This document shows positions 20,583 through 31,900 of a stretch of DNA of 64,000 nt, one piece after another. The position numbers and the translations under genes are program-made. Positions within the stretch are counted from its first letter, which is position 1, and the number at the start of each line of letters is the position of its first letter. Below the pieces are notes generated by a model that saw only the letters and a program-made list of their open reading frames with translations, was not told where the DNA came from and did not search any database. This DNA is from Pseudomonas putida (GTDB lineage Bacteria; Pseudomonadota; Gammaproteobacteria; Pseudomonadales; Pseudomonadaceae): the NCBI GenBank assembly GCA_041071465.1, contig CP163498.1, positions 2,803,501 to 2,867,500 of the forward strand, written 5' to 3'.

Positions 20583-20706
20583 AGCCGCGAGCTTCCTGGT
20601 GAGGGGGAGTGGCGGCTGAAGTTATTGCGATTTTGTGACGCGGTGATGACGGCAAGGGCTTGACGCCAGAAAAAAGTGGCACAGTGCCGGTACGGTTTTA
20701 AGTGAC

Positions 20707-22065
20707 TTAGGGCTCTACACGCACTACGCAATTGCGCCCCGCGTGCTTGGCCCGGTACAGCGCTTCGTCCGCCGCACTGGCCATGGTCAGTGCATCCAGC
20801 CCCTCGTCCAGCTGTACGACTCCGGCACTGAAGGTGCACTGCAAATCCCGTGGCTGCGCCGGGTAGAGAATCTCGGCAAAGCGCCGGCGAATTTCGTCCA
20901 GTACCCTGTGTGCCGCGTCCAGCGCGGTATTGGGCATGACGATGGCGAACTCTTCGCCACCATAGCGGCCAATGAAATCGGTCTTGCGCAAGCGCTGCTT
21001 GAGGAACAACGCCAGGCTCTTGATCACCCGATCGCCCATGGGGTGGCCGTGGCGGTCGTTGATCTTTTTGAAGTGGTCGATATCGAGCATGGCAAAGCTC
21101 AACGGCTGCAGTTCGCGGCGGGCGCGGAAGCTGCAGTCTTCCAGCAGTTGCAGGATGTGGGTGTGGTTGTACAGCCCGGTCAGGCTGTCGCGCACCATGC
21201 GCGCCTTCAAGTGCCGGGCGCGGGCGGCGCGGTTGCGCACGGTGGTGATCAGGTGACGTGAGCGAAAGGGTTTGGTCAAAAAGTCATCACCGCCTTCGCT
21301 CATGGCATCCAGCTGCTTGTCCAGGTCGTCCTCGGCTGACAGGTAGATGATCGGCACGCTCACATAACGGTCACTGTGGCGAATCACCTTGGCCAGTTCC
21401 GGGCCGGTGCAGGCTGGCATGTACAGGTCGAGGATGATCAGGTCGGGCTGGAAGTCGGCAAGCTCGGCCATGGTACGGATCGGGTCGGTCAGGCTGCGGG
21501 TGACCATGCCGGCGCCGGCCAGCACCCGCTCGGTGTACAGGGCCTGGGTTCGCGAGTCGTCGATGATCAGCACGCGCAGCGGGTCGTGCGGGGTGGCATT
21601 GGTCAGCAGTTCGACCTTTTCCAGCAGGCTGGAAGCCTCCAGGCTGCCGGTGAGAAAGTCCTGGCCACCGGCGCGTACGGCGGCAAGGCGGGTTGGGGTG
21701 TCGGCTTCGTGGTGGCTGAAGAACAGCAGCGGAATATGTCGCGCCAACCCTTGCTGCACCTGGGCGGCCAGCTGCAGGCCTTGGCCCGTACCGGTGAAGT
21801 CGACATCCATAATGATGGCCGAAGGCGGGTACTCGCAGATCGAGGCGAGAAACGCCGTAGCATTGGGCAGTGCTTGCACCACCAGGCCGAAGAACTCCAG
21901 TTGCTGGGCCAAGCGCTGGGCACGCTCATGATCCTGCAGCAGGATGTACACCGGTTTGCGTGGGGGCGGCAGCAGCAGTGGGTCGAGCGGGTCGTCCTTG
22001 CGCAGGCCGTTACGCGTCAGCTGTTGCACGGGGCATTGCGGGCTCGGCTCGACTGCTTTGCTCAT
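20707..22065 (-). CDS. response regulator with two receiver domains and a GGDEF diguanylate cyclase
   Basis: A 452-residue protein. The first receiver (about residues 37-155) is degenerate: the acidic pocket is QDHE and the conserved Lys is lost (FLTGSLEA). The second (about 165-280) is canonical, with IIDDSRT, LDLYMP and DDFLTKPF. The C-terminal GGDEF domain has RYGGEEF and an upstream RKTD inhibitory site, so it should make cyclic-di-GMP under product inhibition. No sensor kinase is adjacent; the chemoreceptor downstream in the same direction is a possible functional neighbour. Confidence 0.93.
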   Translation of the reverse strand: MSKAVEPSPQCPVQQLTRNGLRKDDPLDPLLLPPPRKPVYILLQDHERAQRLAQQLEFFGLVVQALPNATAFLASICEYPPSAIIMDVDFTGTGQGLQLAAQVQQGLARHIPLLFFSHHEADTPTRLAAVRAGGQDFLTGSLEASSLLEKVELLTNATPHDPLRVLIIDDSRTQALYTERVLAGAGMVTRSLTDPIRTMAELADFQPDLIILDLYMPACTGPELAKVIRHSDRYVSVPIIYLSAEDDLDKQLDAMSEGGDDFLTKPFRSRHLITTVRNRAARARHLKARMVRDSLTGLYNHTHILQLLEDCSFRARRELQPLSFAMLDIDHFKKINDRHGHPMGDRVIKSLALFLKQRLRKTDFIGRYGGEEFAIVMPNTALDAAHRVLDEIRRRFAEILYPAQPRDLQCTFSAGVVQLDEGLDALTMASAADEALYRAKHAGRNCVVRVEP

Positions 22066-22313
22066 GTCCTGGCTACTTATAGGTTGGGATGTGCAGGGGC
22101 AATGATGGCTCTATGCTAGCAGCTCTTTTCAAGCGCGTGACTGCCCTGCATCAACAAAGCGGCCAGAACGAATATTCAGTTACTGACTGAATGGTCGCTT
22201 ATGCGTACGGTGGTGTCTGCTTTATAGTGCTGCCACGCGGGCTTGCCGTGGCACCCTGGCGCAGGCCTGTGGTCCAAGCCCCTGAACCGTCGTGACTGAT
22301 TAAGGACAAAGCC

Positions 22314-23381
22314 ATGCTGGACTGGAAAAACCGCGAGGCCAAAGCCGAGCCCCGTGAGCGTGTCGATGGCCGCGGCGCTGCCGCCCGTAGCTACCTTGGC
22401 GGCCTGTGGAGCCGCGCCCTGGGGACCCTGATCGGGTTGTACCTGCTGGTGTGTATCGGCCTTGGCTGGTACTGGAGCCAGGAGCCCGCGCTGTTCCCGG
22501 TGCAGCAGAATGCCCAGGCCGCTGCCGAGCGCAATGGCCAGCAAATGGTGGTGGGCTACACCACCCTCGAAACCCTCAAGACCGTTGCCGGCACCTTGCT
22601 GAACAAGCCGGGCGGCTACATTTCCAACGACCGCTTCCCGCCAGGGCTGTGGATGGACAACATGCCGAGTTGGGAATATGGCGTGCTGGTCCAGGTACGC
22701 GACCTGTCGCGCGCGCTGCGCAAGGACTTCGCCCGGTCGCAGTCGCAGTCCACCGAAGACGCCGACCTGGCCAAGGCCGAGCCGCGATTCAACTTCGACA
22801 ACAAGAGCTGGATCTTGCCATCGAGCGAGTCGGAGTTCGAAGAGGGCATCAAGTCGCTGTCCCGCTACCAGACTCGCCTGGCTGCTGGCGACAAGGGCGC
22901 GATCTTCTACACCCGTGCCGACAACCTGAACAACTGGCTGGGTGACGTGGCCACTCGCCTGGGCTCGCTGTCGCAGCGGCTGTCGGCCAGCGTTGGCCGG
23001 GTCAAGCTCAACAGCACGCTGAAGACCGAGTCGGTCGTCGCCGGCCAGGCGCCGCAAGTGGACGAGGAGTTGGTGGAAACCCCGTGGCTGCAGATTGACA
23101 ACGTGTTCTATGAAGCCCGTGGCCAGGCGTGGGCGCTGTCGCACCTGCTGCGTGCTATCGAGGTGGACTTTGCCGATGTGCTGGCCAAGAAGAACGCCAC
23201 GGTCAGCGTGCGCCAGATCATCCGCGAGCTGGAAGCCTCGCAAGAGCCGCTGTGGAGCCCAATGGTGCTGAACGGCAGTGGCTTCGGCATGTGGGCCAAC
23301 CACTCGCTGGTCATGGCCAACTACATTTCCCGGGCCAACGCCGCGGTTATCGACCTGCGTCAGTTGCTGTCGCAGGGTTGA
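22314..23381 (+). CDS. DUF2333-family membrane-associated protein
   Basis: A 355-residue protein of unknown function. One transmembrane segment near residues 36-54 (LGTLIGLYLLVCIGLGWYW) leaves a large soluble domain, probably periplasmic, with PGGYISNDRFPPG and ASQEPLWSPMVLNGSG. Pseudomonas proteins of this length and pattern are DUF2333. Start ATG at 22314 has AAGGAC upstream. Its TGA shares a base with the next gene's ATG, suggesting translational coupling. Confidence 0.85.
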   Translation: MLDWKNREAKAEPRERVDGRGAAARSYLGGLWSRALGTLIGLYLLVCIGLGWYWSQEPALFPVQQNAQAAAERNGQQMVVGYTTLETLKTVAGTLLNKPGGYISNDRFPPGLWMDNMPSWEYGVLVQVRDLSRALRKDFARSQSQSTEDADLAKAEPRFNFDNKSWILPSSESEFEEGIKSLSRYQTRLAAGDKGAIFYTRADNLNNWLGDVATRLGSLSQRLSASVGRVKLNSTLKTESVVAGQAPQVDEELVETPWLQIDNVFYEARGQAWALSHLLRAIEVDFADVLAKKNATVSVRQIIRELEASQEPLWSPMVLNGSGFGMWANHSLVMANYISRANAAVIDLRQLLSQG

Positions 23382-23914
23382 TGATGGCTATCAGCCCAAC
23401 CGAGGCCGCCCACCGTGCGGCTTCCGACCGCGAACTGGTCACCTGGGTGGACGAAGCCGACCAGGTGCTGGGCGCGTTGCCCCGTGCCGAGTTGCGTGAG
23501 CGCGGGTTGATCGGGCGTTGTACGTTCATCTTGCTGTTCAACAGTGCCGGTGAGCTGTGTGTGCATCGTCGCACCCTGAGCAAGGCGCTGTACCCAGGCT
23601 ATTGGGATGTGGCGGCAGGCGGCATGGTCGCGGCCGGGGAGGCGTATGCCGAGTCGGCCGCACGCGAGCTGGCCGAAGAGCTGGGGATTGAAGGTGCGCA
23701 GCTGCGTTTCCACGAGCGGTTCTACTTTGACCAGCCGGACAACCGTCTGTGGTGTGCGGTGTATTCGGCGGTGTCCGATGCGCCATTGCGACTGCAGCCG
23801 GAAGAGGTGATCGAGGCGCGGTTCATTGGCCTGGAGCAGGCTGAGCAGGAAAGCCTCAGCAAGCCATCTGCCCGGACTCGTTGGCGGCGTTGCAGCGCTA
23901 CAAGCTTAGCTTGA
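23381..23914 (+). CDS. NUDIX hydrolase, C-terminus frameshifted near 23872
   Basis: As given, 177 residues from ATG 23381. The Nudix box is GGMVAAGEAYAESAARELAEELGI (positions about 75-98), with all key Glu residues. It follows a region typical of the isopentenyl-diphosphate isomerase-like Nudix group (VTWVDEADQVLGALPRAELRERGLI). The end reads SKPSARTRWRRCSATSLA, which looks out of frame. Adding one base at CCATCTGCC restores ...CPDSLAALQRYKLSLK with stop at 23917-23919, a 179-residue protein. The catalytic box is not affected. Confidence 0.85.
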   Translation: MMAISPTEAAHRAASDRELVTWVDEADQVLGALPRAELRERGLIGRCTFILLFNSAGELCVHRRTLSKALYPGYWDVAAGGMVAAGEAYAESAARELAEELGIEGAQLRFHERFYFDQPDNRLWCAVYSAVSDAPLRLQPEEVIEARFIGLEQAEQESLSKPSARTRWRRCSATSLA

Positions 23915-23923
23915 AATAAAGCA

Positions 23924-24044
23924 GGGGCCGCTTTGCGGCCCGATCGCGACACAAGGCCGCTCCTACAAGAGGTCGCGTCCCCCGGCCTTGCGCGGTCTCC
24001 TGTAGGAGCGGCCTTGTGTCGCGATCGGGCTGCAAAGCAGCCCC
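23924..24044. repeat. REP pair (BIME), 44-bp arms
   Basis: GGGGCCGCTTTGCGGCCCGA at 23924 (arm to 23967) pairs with TGTAGGAGCGGCCTTGTGTC at 24001 (arm to 24044), nearly perfectly. The 327-bp gap between the NUDIX and SUI1 genes holds this and little else. Confidence 0.93.
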
Positions 24045-24246
24045 AATACGCGAAGGGTCGCAAAACATTCGCAAAATGCCGCAATCCTGTACTTAGCAAC
24101 GGCTGCATTTATCGTTACACTGCGCGCCCTTTTCGGGCTGTCGCAAGTCTTGCGGCAGTAGCGCCGCCCCTGCCAGAGTGGGGCTTCGCGGTCGGCCTCA
24201 ACCCCAAGGCACGACCAGTTTTTGTCCTCAGCACAGAGGAACAAAA

Positions 24247-24618
24247 GTGGCCAAGAAAGCTTCTTCCTTTTCCGCCCTTGGCGGTCTCGTGTATTCCACC
24301 GACGCTGGTCGGCACTGCCCTGACTGTGGCCAGCCAGTGGATGCCTGCATCTGCAAGCAGCAAATTATCCCCGAAGGCGACGGCATTGCCCGTGTGCGCC
24401 GTGAGAGCAAAGGCCGTGGCGGCAAAACCGTGACCACCGTCACCGGCGTGCCGCTGCCGCCCGACCAGCTCAAAGAGCTGGCGACCACGCTCAAGCGCCG
24501 CTGCGGTACCGGCGGCGCTCTGAAGGACGGGGTTATCGAGATCCAGGGCGACCATGTCGAGCTGTTGATCGGCGAGCTGACCAAACAGGGTTTCAAGGCG
24601 AAAAAGTCCGGCGGCTGA
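24247..24618 (+). CDS. SUI1/YciH-family translation initiation-like protein
   Basis: A 123-residue product. The N-terminal HCPDCGQPVDACIC is a small Cys cluster like a zinc knuckle. The C-terminal SUI1 domain has RVRRESKGRGGKTVTTVTG and GCGTGGALKDGVIEIQGDH-like text (CGTGGALKDGVIEIQGDH), the family's RNA-binding core. Bacterial SUI1 proteins influence start-codon choice, but this role is not proven here. The start is GTG at 24247 preceded by AGAGGAAC; a longer reading to 24178 is unlikely. Confidence 0.9.
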   Translation: MAKKASSFSALGGLVYSTDAGRHCPDCGQPVDACICKQQIIPEGDGIARVRRESKGRGGKTVTTVTGVPLPPDQLKELATTLKRRCGTGGALKDGVIEIQGDHVELLIGELTKQGFKAKKSGG

Positions 24619-24769
24619 GGCCATCGCGCGATTTTTTGCCCAGCGCTTTCTAAACTCGTTCCCGTGGCCAGGGTCTATGCCTGAACACGGATGAATCGTC
24701 ATTTTCAGCTTTTACACTCGCTCCGCTGCCTGCGGGGCAGTGTCTTCGACTTATCTATAGGGGACTTGA

Positions 24770-26683
24770 ATGTCCGTACGACGCACACGCAAAGACGATG
24801 GTAGCCAATGGACCGTGGCCGACAGCCGCAGTGTTTATGGCATCCGCCATTGGGGCGCTGGTTATTTCGCCATCAATGAAGCCGGGCGCGTCGAAGTGCG
24901 CCCCAACGGCCCCAACAGCGCGCCGATCGACCTGTACGAACAGGTTGACGAACTGCGCCAGAGCGGCCTGTCGCTGCCCTTGCTGGTGCGCTTCCCCGAC
25001 ATTCTGCAGGACCGCGTACGCCAGCTGACTGGTGCGTTCGATGCCAACATCGCGCGCCTGGAGTACCAGAGCCAGTACACCGCGCTGTACCCGATCAAGG
25101 TCAACCAGCAGGAAGCGGTGGTGGAAAACATCATCGCCACGCAAAACGTTTCCATTGGCCTGGAAGCCGGCTCCAAACCCGAGCTGCTGGCCGTACTGGC
25201 GCTGGCGCCGAAGGGCGGCACCATCGTCTGCAACGGCTACAAGGACCGTGAGTTCATTCGCCTGGCGTTGATGGGCCAGAAGCTCGGCCACAACGTGTTC
25301 ATCGTCATCGAGAAAGAGTCGGAAGTGGCGCTGGTGATCGAAGAGGCCGCCGAGCTGAAGGTGAAACCGCAGGTCGGCCTGCGCGTGCGCCTGTCGTCGC
25401 TGGCTTCGAGCAAGTGGGCCGATACCGGTGGCGAAAAGTCCAAGTTCGGTTTGTCTGCCGCCCAGCTGCTCTCTGTAGTACAGCGCTTCCGCGATGCAGG
25501 CCTGGACCAGGGCATTCGCCTGCTGCACTTCCACATGGGGTCGCAGATCGCCAACCTGGCTGACTATCAGCACGGTTTCAAGGAAGCCATCCGTTACTAC
25601 GGCGAACTGCGTGCGCTGGGCCTGCCGGTCGACCACATCGACGTTGGCGGTGGCCTGGGCGTGGACTACGACGGCACCCACTCGCGCAATGCCAGCTCGA
25701 TCAACTACGACATGGACGACTACGCCGGCGTGGTGGTGGGCATGCTCAAGGAGTTCTGCGACGCGCAGGGCCTGCCGCACCCGCACATCTTCTCCGAGAG
25801 TGGCCGCTCGTTGACAGCGCACCACGCCATGCTGGTGATCCAGGTGACCGACGTCGAGAAACACAACGACGACGTGCCCACCATCGAGAACAAGGAAGCC
25901 CTGCCCGAGACCGTGCAGTGGCTGGTCGACCTGCTTGGCCCGACCGATATCGAGATGGTCACCGAGACTTACTGGCGCGCCACCCACTATATGGGTGACG
26001 TGGCCGCGCAGTATGCCGATGGCAAGATCAGCCTGGGCGAGAAGGCACTGGCTGAACAGTGCTATTTTGCCGTCTGCCGCCGCCTGCACAACTCGCTCAA
26101 GGCCCGCCAGCGCTCGCACCGTCAGGTGCTGGACGAGCTGAACGACAAGCTGGCCGACAAGTACATCTGCAACTTCTCGGTGTTCCAGAGCCTGCCGGAC
26201 ACCTGGGCCATCGGCCAGGTACTGCCGATCATCCCGCTGCACCGCCTGGACGAAGAGCCGATGCGACGTGCGGTATTGCAGGACCTGACCTGCGACTCCG
26301 ACGGCAAGATCAACCAGTACGTTGATGAGCAGAGCATCGAGACCAGCATGCCGGTGCATGCGCTGAAGGAGGGCGAGGACTACCTGCTGGGCGTGTTCCT
26401 GGTCGGTGCCTACCAGGAAATCCTGGGCGATATGCACAACCTGTTCGGTGACACCGACTCGGTGAACATCTACCAGAATGCCGACGGCAGCGTGTACCAC
26501 GCCGGTATCGAGACCCACGACACCATCGAGGACATGCTGCGCTACGTGCACCTGTCGCCGGAGGAGTTGATGACGCATTACCGCGACAAGGTGGCCAGCG
26601 CCAAGATCACCGCACGTGAGCGTACCCAGTTCCTGGATGCCTTGCGCCTTGGGTTGACCCGGTCTTCGTACTTGTCGTCGTAA
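24770..26683 (+). CDS. speA: biosynthetic arginine decarboxylase
   Basis: Converts arginine to agmatine for putrescine and polyamine synthesis. The 637-residue length and motifs match the fold-III SpeA family: PLP lysine in [12 protein letters not shown] (Lys110), [10 protein letters not shown], the glycine-rich [14 protein letters not shown], and the active-site [11 protein letters not shown]. The start ATG has AGGGGACTTGA ahead. It is monocistronic, closed downstream by a REP pair. Confidence 0.96.
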   Translation: MSVRRTRKDDGSQWTVADSRSVYGIRHWGAGYFAINEAGRVEVRPNGPNSAPIDLYEQVDELRQSGLSLPLLVRFPDILQDRVRQLTGAFDANIARLEYQSQYTALYPIKVNQQEAVVENIIATQNVSIGLEAGSKPELLAVLALAPKGGTIVCNGYKDREFIRLALMGQKLGHNVFIVIEKESEVALVIEEAAELKVKPQVGLRVRLSSLASSKWADTGGEKSKFGLSAAQLLSVVQRFRDAGLDQGIRLLHFHMGSQIANLADYQHGFKEAIRYYGELRALGLPVDHIDVGGGLGVDYDGTHSRNASSINYDMDDYAGVVVGMLKEFCDAQGLPHPHIFSESGRSLTAHHAMLVIQVTDVEKHNDDVPTIENKEALPETVQWLVDLLGPTDIEMVTETYWRATHYMGDVAAQYADGKISLGEKALAEQCYFAVCRRLHNSLKARQRSHRQVLDELNDKLADKYICNFSVFQSLPDTWAIGQVLPIIPLHRLDEEPMRRAVLQDLTCDSDGKINQYVDEQSIETSMPVHALKEGEDYLLGVFLVGAYQEILGDMHNLFGDTDSVNIYQNADGSVYHAGIETHDTIEDMLRYVHLSPEELMTHYRDKVASAKITARERTQFLDALRLGLTRSSYLSS

Positions 26684-26688
26684 CCGCC

Positions 26689-26809
26689 GGGGCCGCTTTG
26701 CGGCCCATCGCGACACAAGGCCGTTCCTACAGCGGATCGCGCAGTAATTGCCATACGCGATTTCCCTGTAGGAGCGGCCTTGCGTCGCGAACTGAGGGCG
26801 CAGCCCTCA
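26689..26809. repeat. REP pair upstream of the RAYT gene
   Basis: GGGGCCGCTTTGCGGCCCAT at 26689 (arm to about 26731) faces TGTAGGAGCGGCCTTGCGTC at 26767 (arm to about 26809). It lies in the 211-bp gap between speA and the transposase gene. Confidence 0.9.
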
Positions 26810-26894
26810 CGGCGTCATACCCGGTAATGATCCGCCTACGCCATCCCTCATTGCGACACCTATCCTGCGAATGCAATGTTCAAAGGAATTCGAC

Positions 26895-27350
26895 ATGGAC
26901 CGTCACGGCAATCATCGCTTGCGCCAAGGGCGCTTTTCAGAGTCAGGCAGGCTTTATCTGCTAACTACCGTTACCCGCCAACGGCGCCCGCTGTTCCAGA
27001 ACCTCTGGTTTGCACGAGCGGCCATTAATCAATTGCGCCTGAGTGATCATGAAGGTAGTTGCCGTACGTTGGCTTGGGTTCTGATGCCAGACCATCTGCA
27101 TTGGTTGATCGAGCTTGGGCCTACCAGCCTGGACAAACTCATGTGTGCTTTCAAGTCACGCAGCAGTTGTGCGCTTTACCGTATAGGTGCCGAGCGAAAG
27201 CACATCTGGCAGCCTGGCTTTTATGACCGGGCATTGCGCAAGGATGAGGATGTAAGGGCTGCTGCCCGCTACATCATCGCCAACCCGATTCGGGCGGGTC
27301 TGGTTCGACGAGCGGGCGAGTACCCACATTGGAATTGTGTGTGGCTGTGA
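26895..27350 (+). CDS. REP-associated tyrosine transposase (RAYT, Y1 family)
   Basis: A 151-residue Y1 transposase of the RAYT type that would act on nearby REP hairpins as single-stranded DNA. The HUH motif is in MPDHLHWLIE, and the candidate nucleophile is Tyr in AARYIIANPIRAGLV. The N-terminal RQGRFSESGRLYLLTTVT and the KHIWQPGFYDRALR stretch are RAYT-typical. The start ATG at 26895 has AAAGGAA upstream; the longer reading to 26871 adds eight residues. REP units flank it on both sides, the usual genomic unit. Confidence 0.94.
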   Translation: MDRHGNHRLRQGRFSESGRLYLLTTVTRQRRPLFQNLWFARAAINQLRLSDHEGSCRTLAWVLMPDHLHWLIELGPTSLDKLMCAFKSRSSCALYRIGAERKHIWQPGFYDRALRKDEDVRAAARYIIANPIRAGLVRRAGEYPHWNCVWL

Positions 27351-27359
27351 GCCGGCAGG

Positions 27360-27405
27360 TGAGGGCTTCGCCCTCATTTCGCGACACAAGGCCGCTCCTA
27401 CAGGG
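27360..27405. repeat. single REP downstream of the RAYT gene
   Basis: TGAGGGCTTCGCCCTCA hairpin followed by TTTCGCGACACAAGGCCGCT and CCTACAGGGA, starting ten bases after the RAYT stop. Same core as the left member of the upstream pair. Confidence 0.88.
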
Positions 27406-27438
27406 ATCACGATACCGAGCCGTTCCGCGATCCCGGCA

Positions 27439-28775
27439 TTACCGAACCCACTCACCTTTCTGCTGCAACCGCCACCCCACCCACCCCAGCGTCACCGCCC
27501 GCAACCCCATGAACCCGAGAAACGCCAACCACAGCCCATGGTGCCGAACCCGTTCATGGCCACCGCCACCGGCAGTGCAATCAGTACCGACACCACCATC
27601 GCATTGCGCATCTCCCGCGCCCGCGTCGCACCGATGAACAACCCATCCAGCAAGTAACTCCACACTGCAATCAACGGCAGTACCGCCAGGTAGGGCAAAT
27701 ACGGATAGGCCGCATTGCGCACGCTTTCGATGTCGGTCTGCAGGTCGATGAACAAGTGCCCGCCCAGCAGGAACAACCCGGCAAACCCCAAACTGGTGAT
27801 CAGCGACCAGCCACAGGCCACCACCAACGAACGGCGCAAGGTGTCGCGGTCGCGGGCACCAATGGCATGGCCGCACAGGGCCTCGACCGCATGCGCCAGC
27901 CCGTCGAGGGCATAGGCCGTCAGCAGCAGGCCATTGAGCAGCAGGGCGTTGGCCGCCACCGTGGCCTCACCCAGGCGCGCCCCCTGCACAGTAATCAGCA
28001 GGAACACCAGTTGCAGCGCCAGGCTGCGCAGGAAGATATCGCGGTTGACCGCCAGCAGCGGGCGCCAGGCCTGCCAGCGTTTGAGCGCTGCCCAGGCGAT
28101 CTGCCCCGGGTAGGCACGCAGTGCCGGGCGGGTCAGGGCCAGGCCGAACAGCGCGGCGCTCCATTCGGCAATGACCGAAGCCCGTGCCGACCCCAGTACG
28201 CCCCAATCCAGGCCCAGCACGAACCACAGGTTCAGGACGATGTTCAGCAGGTTGGTGGTCAGCAGGATGGCCAGTGGCGCCCGGGCGTTCTGGGTGCCCA
28301 GAAACCAGCCAACCAGCGCATAGCTGGCAAGCGCCGCGGGCAGGCCAAGCAGGCGGGTATGGAAGAAGTCTTCGGTGGATTGCTGCAGGGCTGCACTGGG
28401 TTGCATCGCATGCAGTGCCAGCTGGCTGAACGGCAGAGCCAGCAGGCCGATCATCAGGGCGAAACCGACCGCCAAAAGCAGCCCTTGTACCAGCACCTGG
28501 CGCAACGCGGCGCCGTCGCCACGGCCAGCGGCCTGTGCGGCGAAGCCAGTGGAGCCCATGCGCAGGAAGCCCATCAGGCCAACCATGAAGGTGAACAAAG
28601 TGGCGCCCACGGCCACGGCGCCTAGCTGGTGGGCGTGGGGGAGGTGGCCGATGACGGTGCTGTCGACCAGCGCCACCAGCGGTACGGAGATGTTGGACAA
28701 GATCATCGGTGCGGCCAGCGCCCAGACCTTGTGGTGGGTAGGGCGGTGGCGCCAGTCGGCGGAGAGTTGGGACAT
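27439..28775 (-). pseudogene. MATE-family multidrug efflux protein, frameshifted near 27540
   Basis: The protein starts MSQLSADWRHRPTHHKVW and has twelve predicted membrane segments of a DinF-type MATE sodium/proton drug antiporter, for example MILSNISVPLVALVDSTVIG, and a central repeat. In frame it reaches VAMNGFGT then goes wrong (MGCGWRF). One missing base in plus-strand CCCATGGTGCC (should have GGG) restores HGLWLAFLGFMGLRAV and an end at 27439, giving about 445 residues. Only the last membrane helix is affected. Substrate unknown. Confidence 0.88.
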
Positions 28776-28953
28776 TTGCTTACCAAGGGGCTTGGGGCCG
28801 CTGTACGCCCCTTTAACGAAGGCCACAGTGTAACCACCAGGCAACCATTTCGCGCGACCGTGGTCTTACTGGGCGCGCAACGCCGGGTGCCGCACCTGAC
28901 GTTGCGCTATAGTTGCTGCCCTCACGTACACGCTGCCCAAGAGTTCCTACTCC

Positions 28954-31900
28954 ATGTTCAACAAAGGATTGTTGCTGGCCTGCGCGCTGGCGTTGCTCAG
29001 TGCCTGTGACTCATCCGCGCCGGACAAACCGGCGCCGGACAAACCGGCGGCCACCGCGCCCGCCGAAGCCCTCGCCCCCAAACGCGAAGACCCGGCCGTG
29101 CTCGCCAAGCGCTACGAGGGCCGCGAACTCACGGTGCTGGATGTATCCGAAGTGCAGCTCGATGGCGCTGCGACGCTGTCGATCAGCTTCTCCGCGCCGC
29201 TGGATGCCAAGCAGGACTTCGCCACCAAGGTGCACCTGGTCGACACCGTCAAAGGCAAGCTAGACGGCGCCTGGGAGCTCTCCGACAACCAGATGGAACT
29301 GCGCCTGCGTCACCTGGAACCGCAGCGCAAGCTGGTGCTGACCGTCGACAAGGGCCTGCTGGCGGTCAACGGCAAGCAACTGGACAGTGAATCGATCACC
29401 CAGCTGGAAACCCGCGACATGCAGCCGACCATCGGCTTTGCCAGCCGCGGCTCGCTGCTGCCCACGCGCCTGGCCGAGGGGCTGCCGGTGATTGCCCTGA
29501 ACGTCGACAAGGTCGATGTCGAGTTTTTCCGGGTGAAGCCGGAAATGCTCTCGTCTTTCCTGGCCAGCTGGGGGCGCAACAGCAGCCTGTACTACTACCA
29601 GTCCAAGGAAACCCTGGACATGGCCGAGCTGGTCTACAGCGGCCGCTTCGACCTCAACCCTGCCCGCAACACCCGCGAAACCGTGCTGCTGCCCATCGCC
29701 GGCATCAAGCCGCTGCAGGACCCGGGCGTGTACCTGGCAGTGATGCGTGCTTCGGGCACTTACGACTACTCGCAGCCGGCGACCCTGTTCACCCTCAGCG
29801 ACATCGGCGTGTCGGCGCACCGCTACCGCGACCGCCTGGACGTGTTCGCGCAGGCGCTGGAAGGCGGCAAGGCGATGAGCGGCGTCAATCTCGAAATCCA
29901 TGACGAGAAGGGCAAGTTGCTGGCCCAGGCCAGCACCGATGGCAAGGGCCACGCCCAGCTGCCGATCACGTCCAAGGCCGATACCCTGATTGCTACCCAA
30001 GGTGTGCACACCACCCTGCTGCGCCTGAACACCGCCGCCCTGGACCTGGCCGAGTTCGACATTACCGGCCCGCAAGCCAACCCGTTGCAGTTCTTCATCT
30101 TCGGCCCGCGTGACCTGTATCGCCCAGGCGAAACGGTGCTGCTCAACGGCCTTCTGCGCGACCAGGACGGCAAGCCGGTCAAGGCCCAGCCGGTGAGTGT
30201 GGAAGTGCGTCGCCCGGATGAGCAGGTGAGCCGCAAGTTCGTCTGGGAGGCCGACAGCAATGGCTTGTACCAATACCAGTTGCAGCTCGCCACCGAGGCC
30301 CCGACTGGCCGTTGGCAACTGCTGCTCGACCTGGGCGGCGGGCGCAAGCAGGTGTATGAATTTCTCGTCGAGGACTTCCTGCCTGAACGCCTGGCGCTGG
30401 AGCTGAAGGGCAGCAGCACGCCGCTGTCGCCGGAGGAGGATGCGCGCATCCAGGTCAATGGCCGTTACCTCTATGGCGCCCCGGCTGCCGGTAATCGCCT
30501 GAGTGGCCAGGCCTATGTGCGTCCCCTTCGCGAAGCGGTGCCTGCGCTGCCGGGCTACCAGTTCGGCTCGGTCACCGAAACCGAGCTGAACCAGGACCTG
30601 GAGCTGGACGAAGTCACGCTCGATCAGGCTGGCAAGGCCGTGGTCGATATCGAAAGCCGTTGGGCCGAAGCCCGCTCACCGCTGCAACTGACCGTGCAGG
30701 CCAGCCTGCAGGAGTCCGGTGGCCGGCCGATCACCCGTCGTCTGGAGCAACCGATCTGGCCTGCCGAGCGCCTGCCGGGCCTGCGTGGCCTGTTCGAGGG
30801 TGAGGAAACCGATAGCGACGGGCCGGTGGAGTTCGAATTCCTGGTGGCCGACCGCGACGGCAACAAGCTGGCGGCCAACGACCTCAAGGTACGTCTGATT
30901 CGCGAGCGTCGAGACTACTACTGGAACTACTCGCAGAGCGATGGCTGGAGCTACGCCTACAACGAGAAGTTCCTCACCCAGCGTGAGGAGACCGTTAGCG
31001 TCAAGGCCGGCTCCACGGCCAAACTGAGCTTCCAGGTTGAATGGGGCCCGTACCGCGTGGAGGTCGAAGACCCGCAGACCGGCCTGGTGTCCAGCGAGCG
31101 CTTCTGGGCCGGTTATCGCGCCCAAGATAACGCCGAAGGCGGCGCGGTGCGCCCGGACCAGGTCAAGCTGGCGCTGGATAAACCGTCCTACGCCGATGGC
31201 GCTACTGCCAAGGTCACCGTCACGCCACCTGCTGCTGGCAGCGGCTACCTGATGATCGAGTCCAGCGATGGCCCGCTGTGGTGGCAGGAGATCGACGTGC
31301 CCGCCGAGGGCAAGACCTTTGATGTGCAACTGGACAACGCCTGGGCGCGCCACGACCTTTACATCAGCGCGCTGGTGATTCGCCCTGGAGAGCGCAAGGC
31401 CAACGCCACACCAAAACGCGCCGTGGGTGTGCTGCACCTGCCGTTGGACCGCGCCGAACGCAAGCTGGCGGTGAGCCTGCAGGCACCCGAAAAAATGCGC
31501 CGAAACAGCCGCTGACCGTAAAGGTGAAAGCCACCAATGCCGATGGCAGCGTGCCCAAGCAGGTGCATGTGCTGTTGTCTGCGGTGGACGTGGGCATCCT
31601 CAACATCACTGATTTCAAAACCCCGGATCCGTTTGCCAGCCTGTTCGGGCGCAAGGCCTATGGTGCCGACCAACTGGACATCTACGGCCAGTTGATCGAA
31701 GCCGGCCAGGGCCGCCTGGCGAGCCTGGCGTTTGGCGGTGACGCGGCAATGGCCAAGGGTGGCAAGCGCCCTAACACCACGGTCACCATCGTCGCCCAGC
31801 AGAGCCTGCCGGTGACCCTGGACGACAAGGGTGAGGGCCAGGCCACGGTCGATATCCCCGACTTCAACGGCGAACTGCGGCTGATGGCCCAGGCCTGGAC

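Noticed and set aside
24755..26716. 653-residue ORF antisense to speA
   Set aside because: Shadow of speA; the arginine decarboxylase motifs are on the plus strand.
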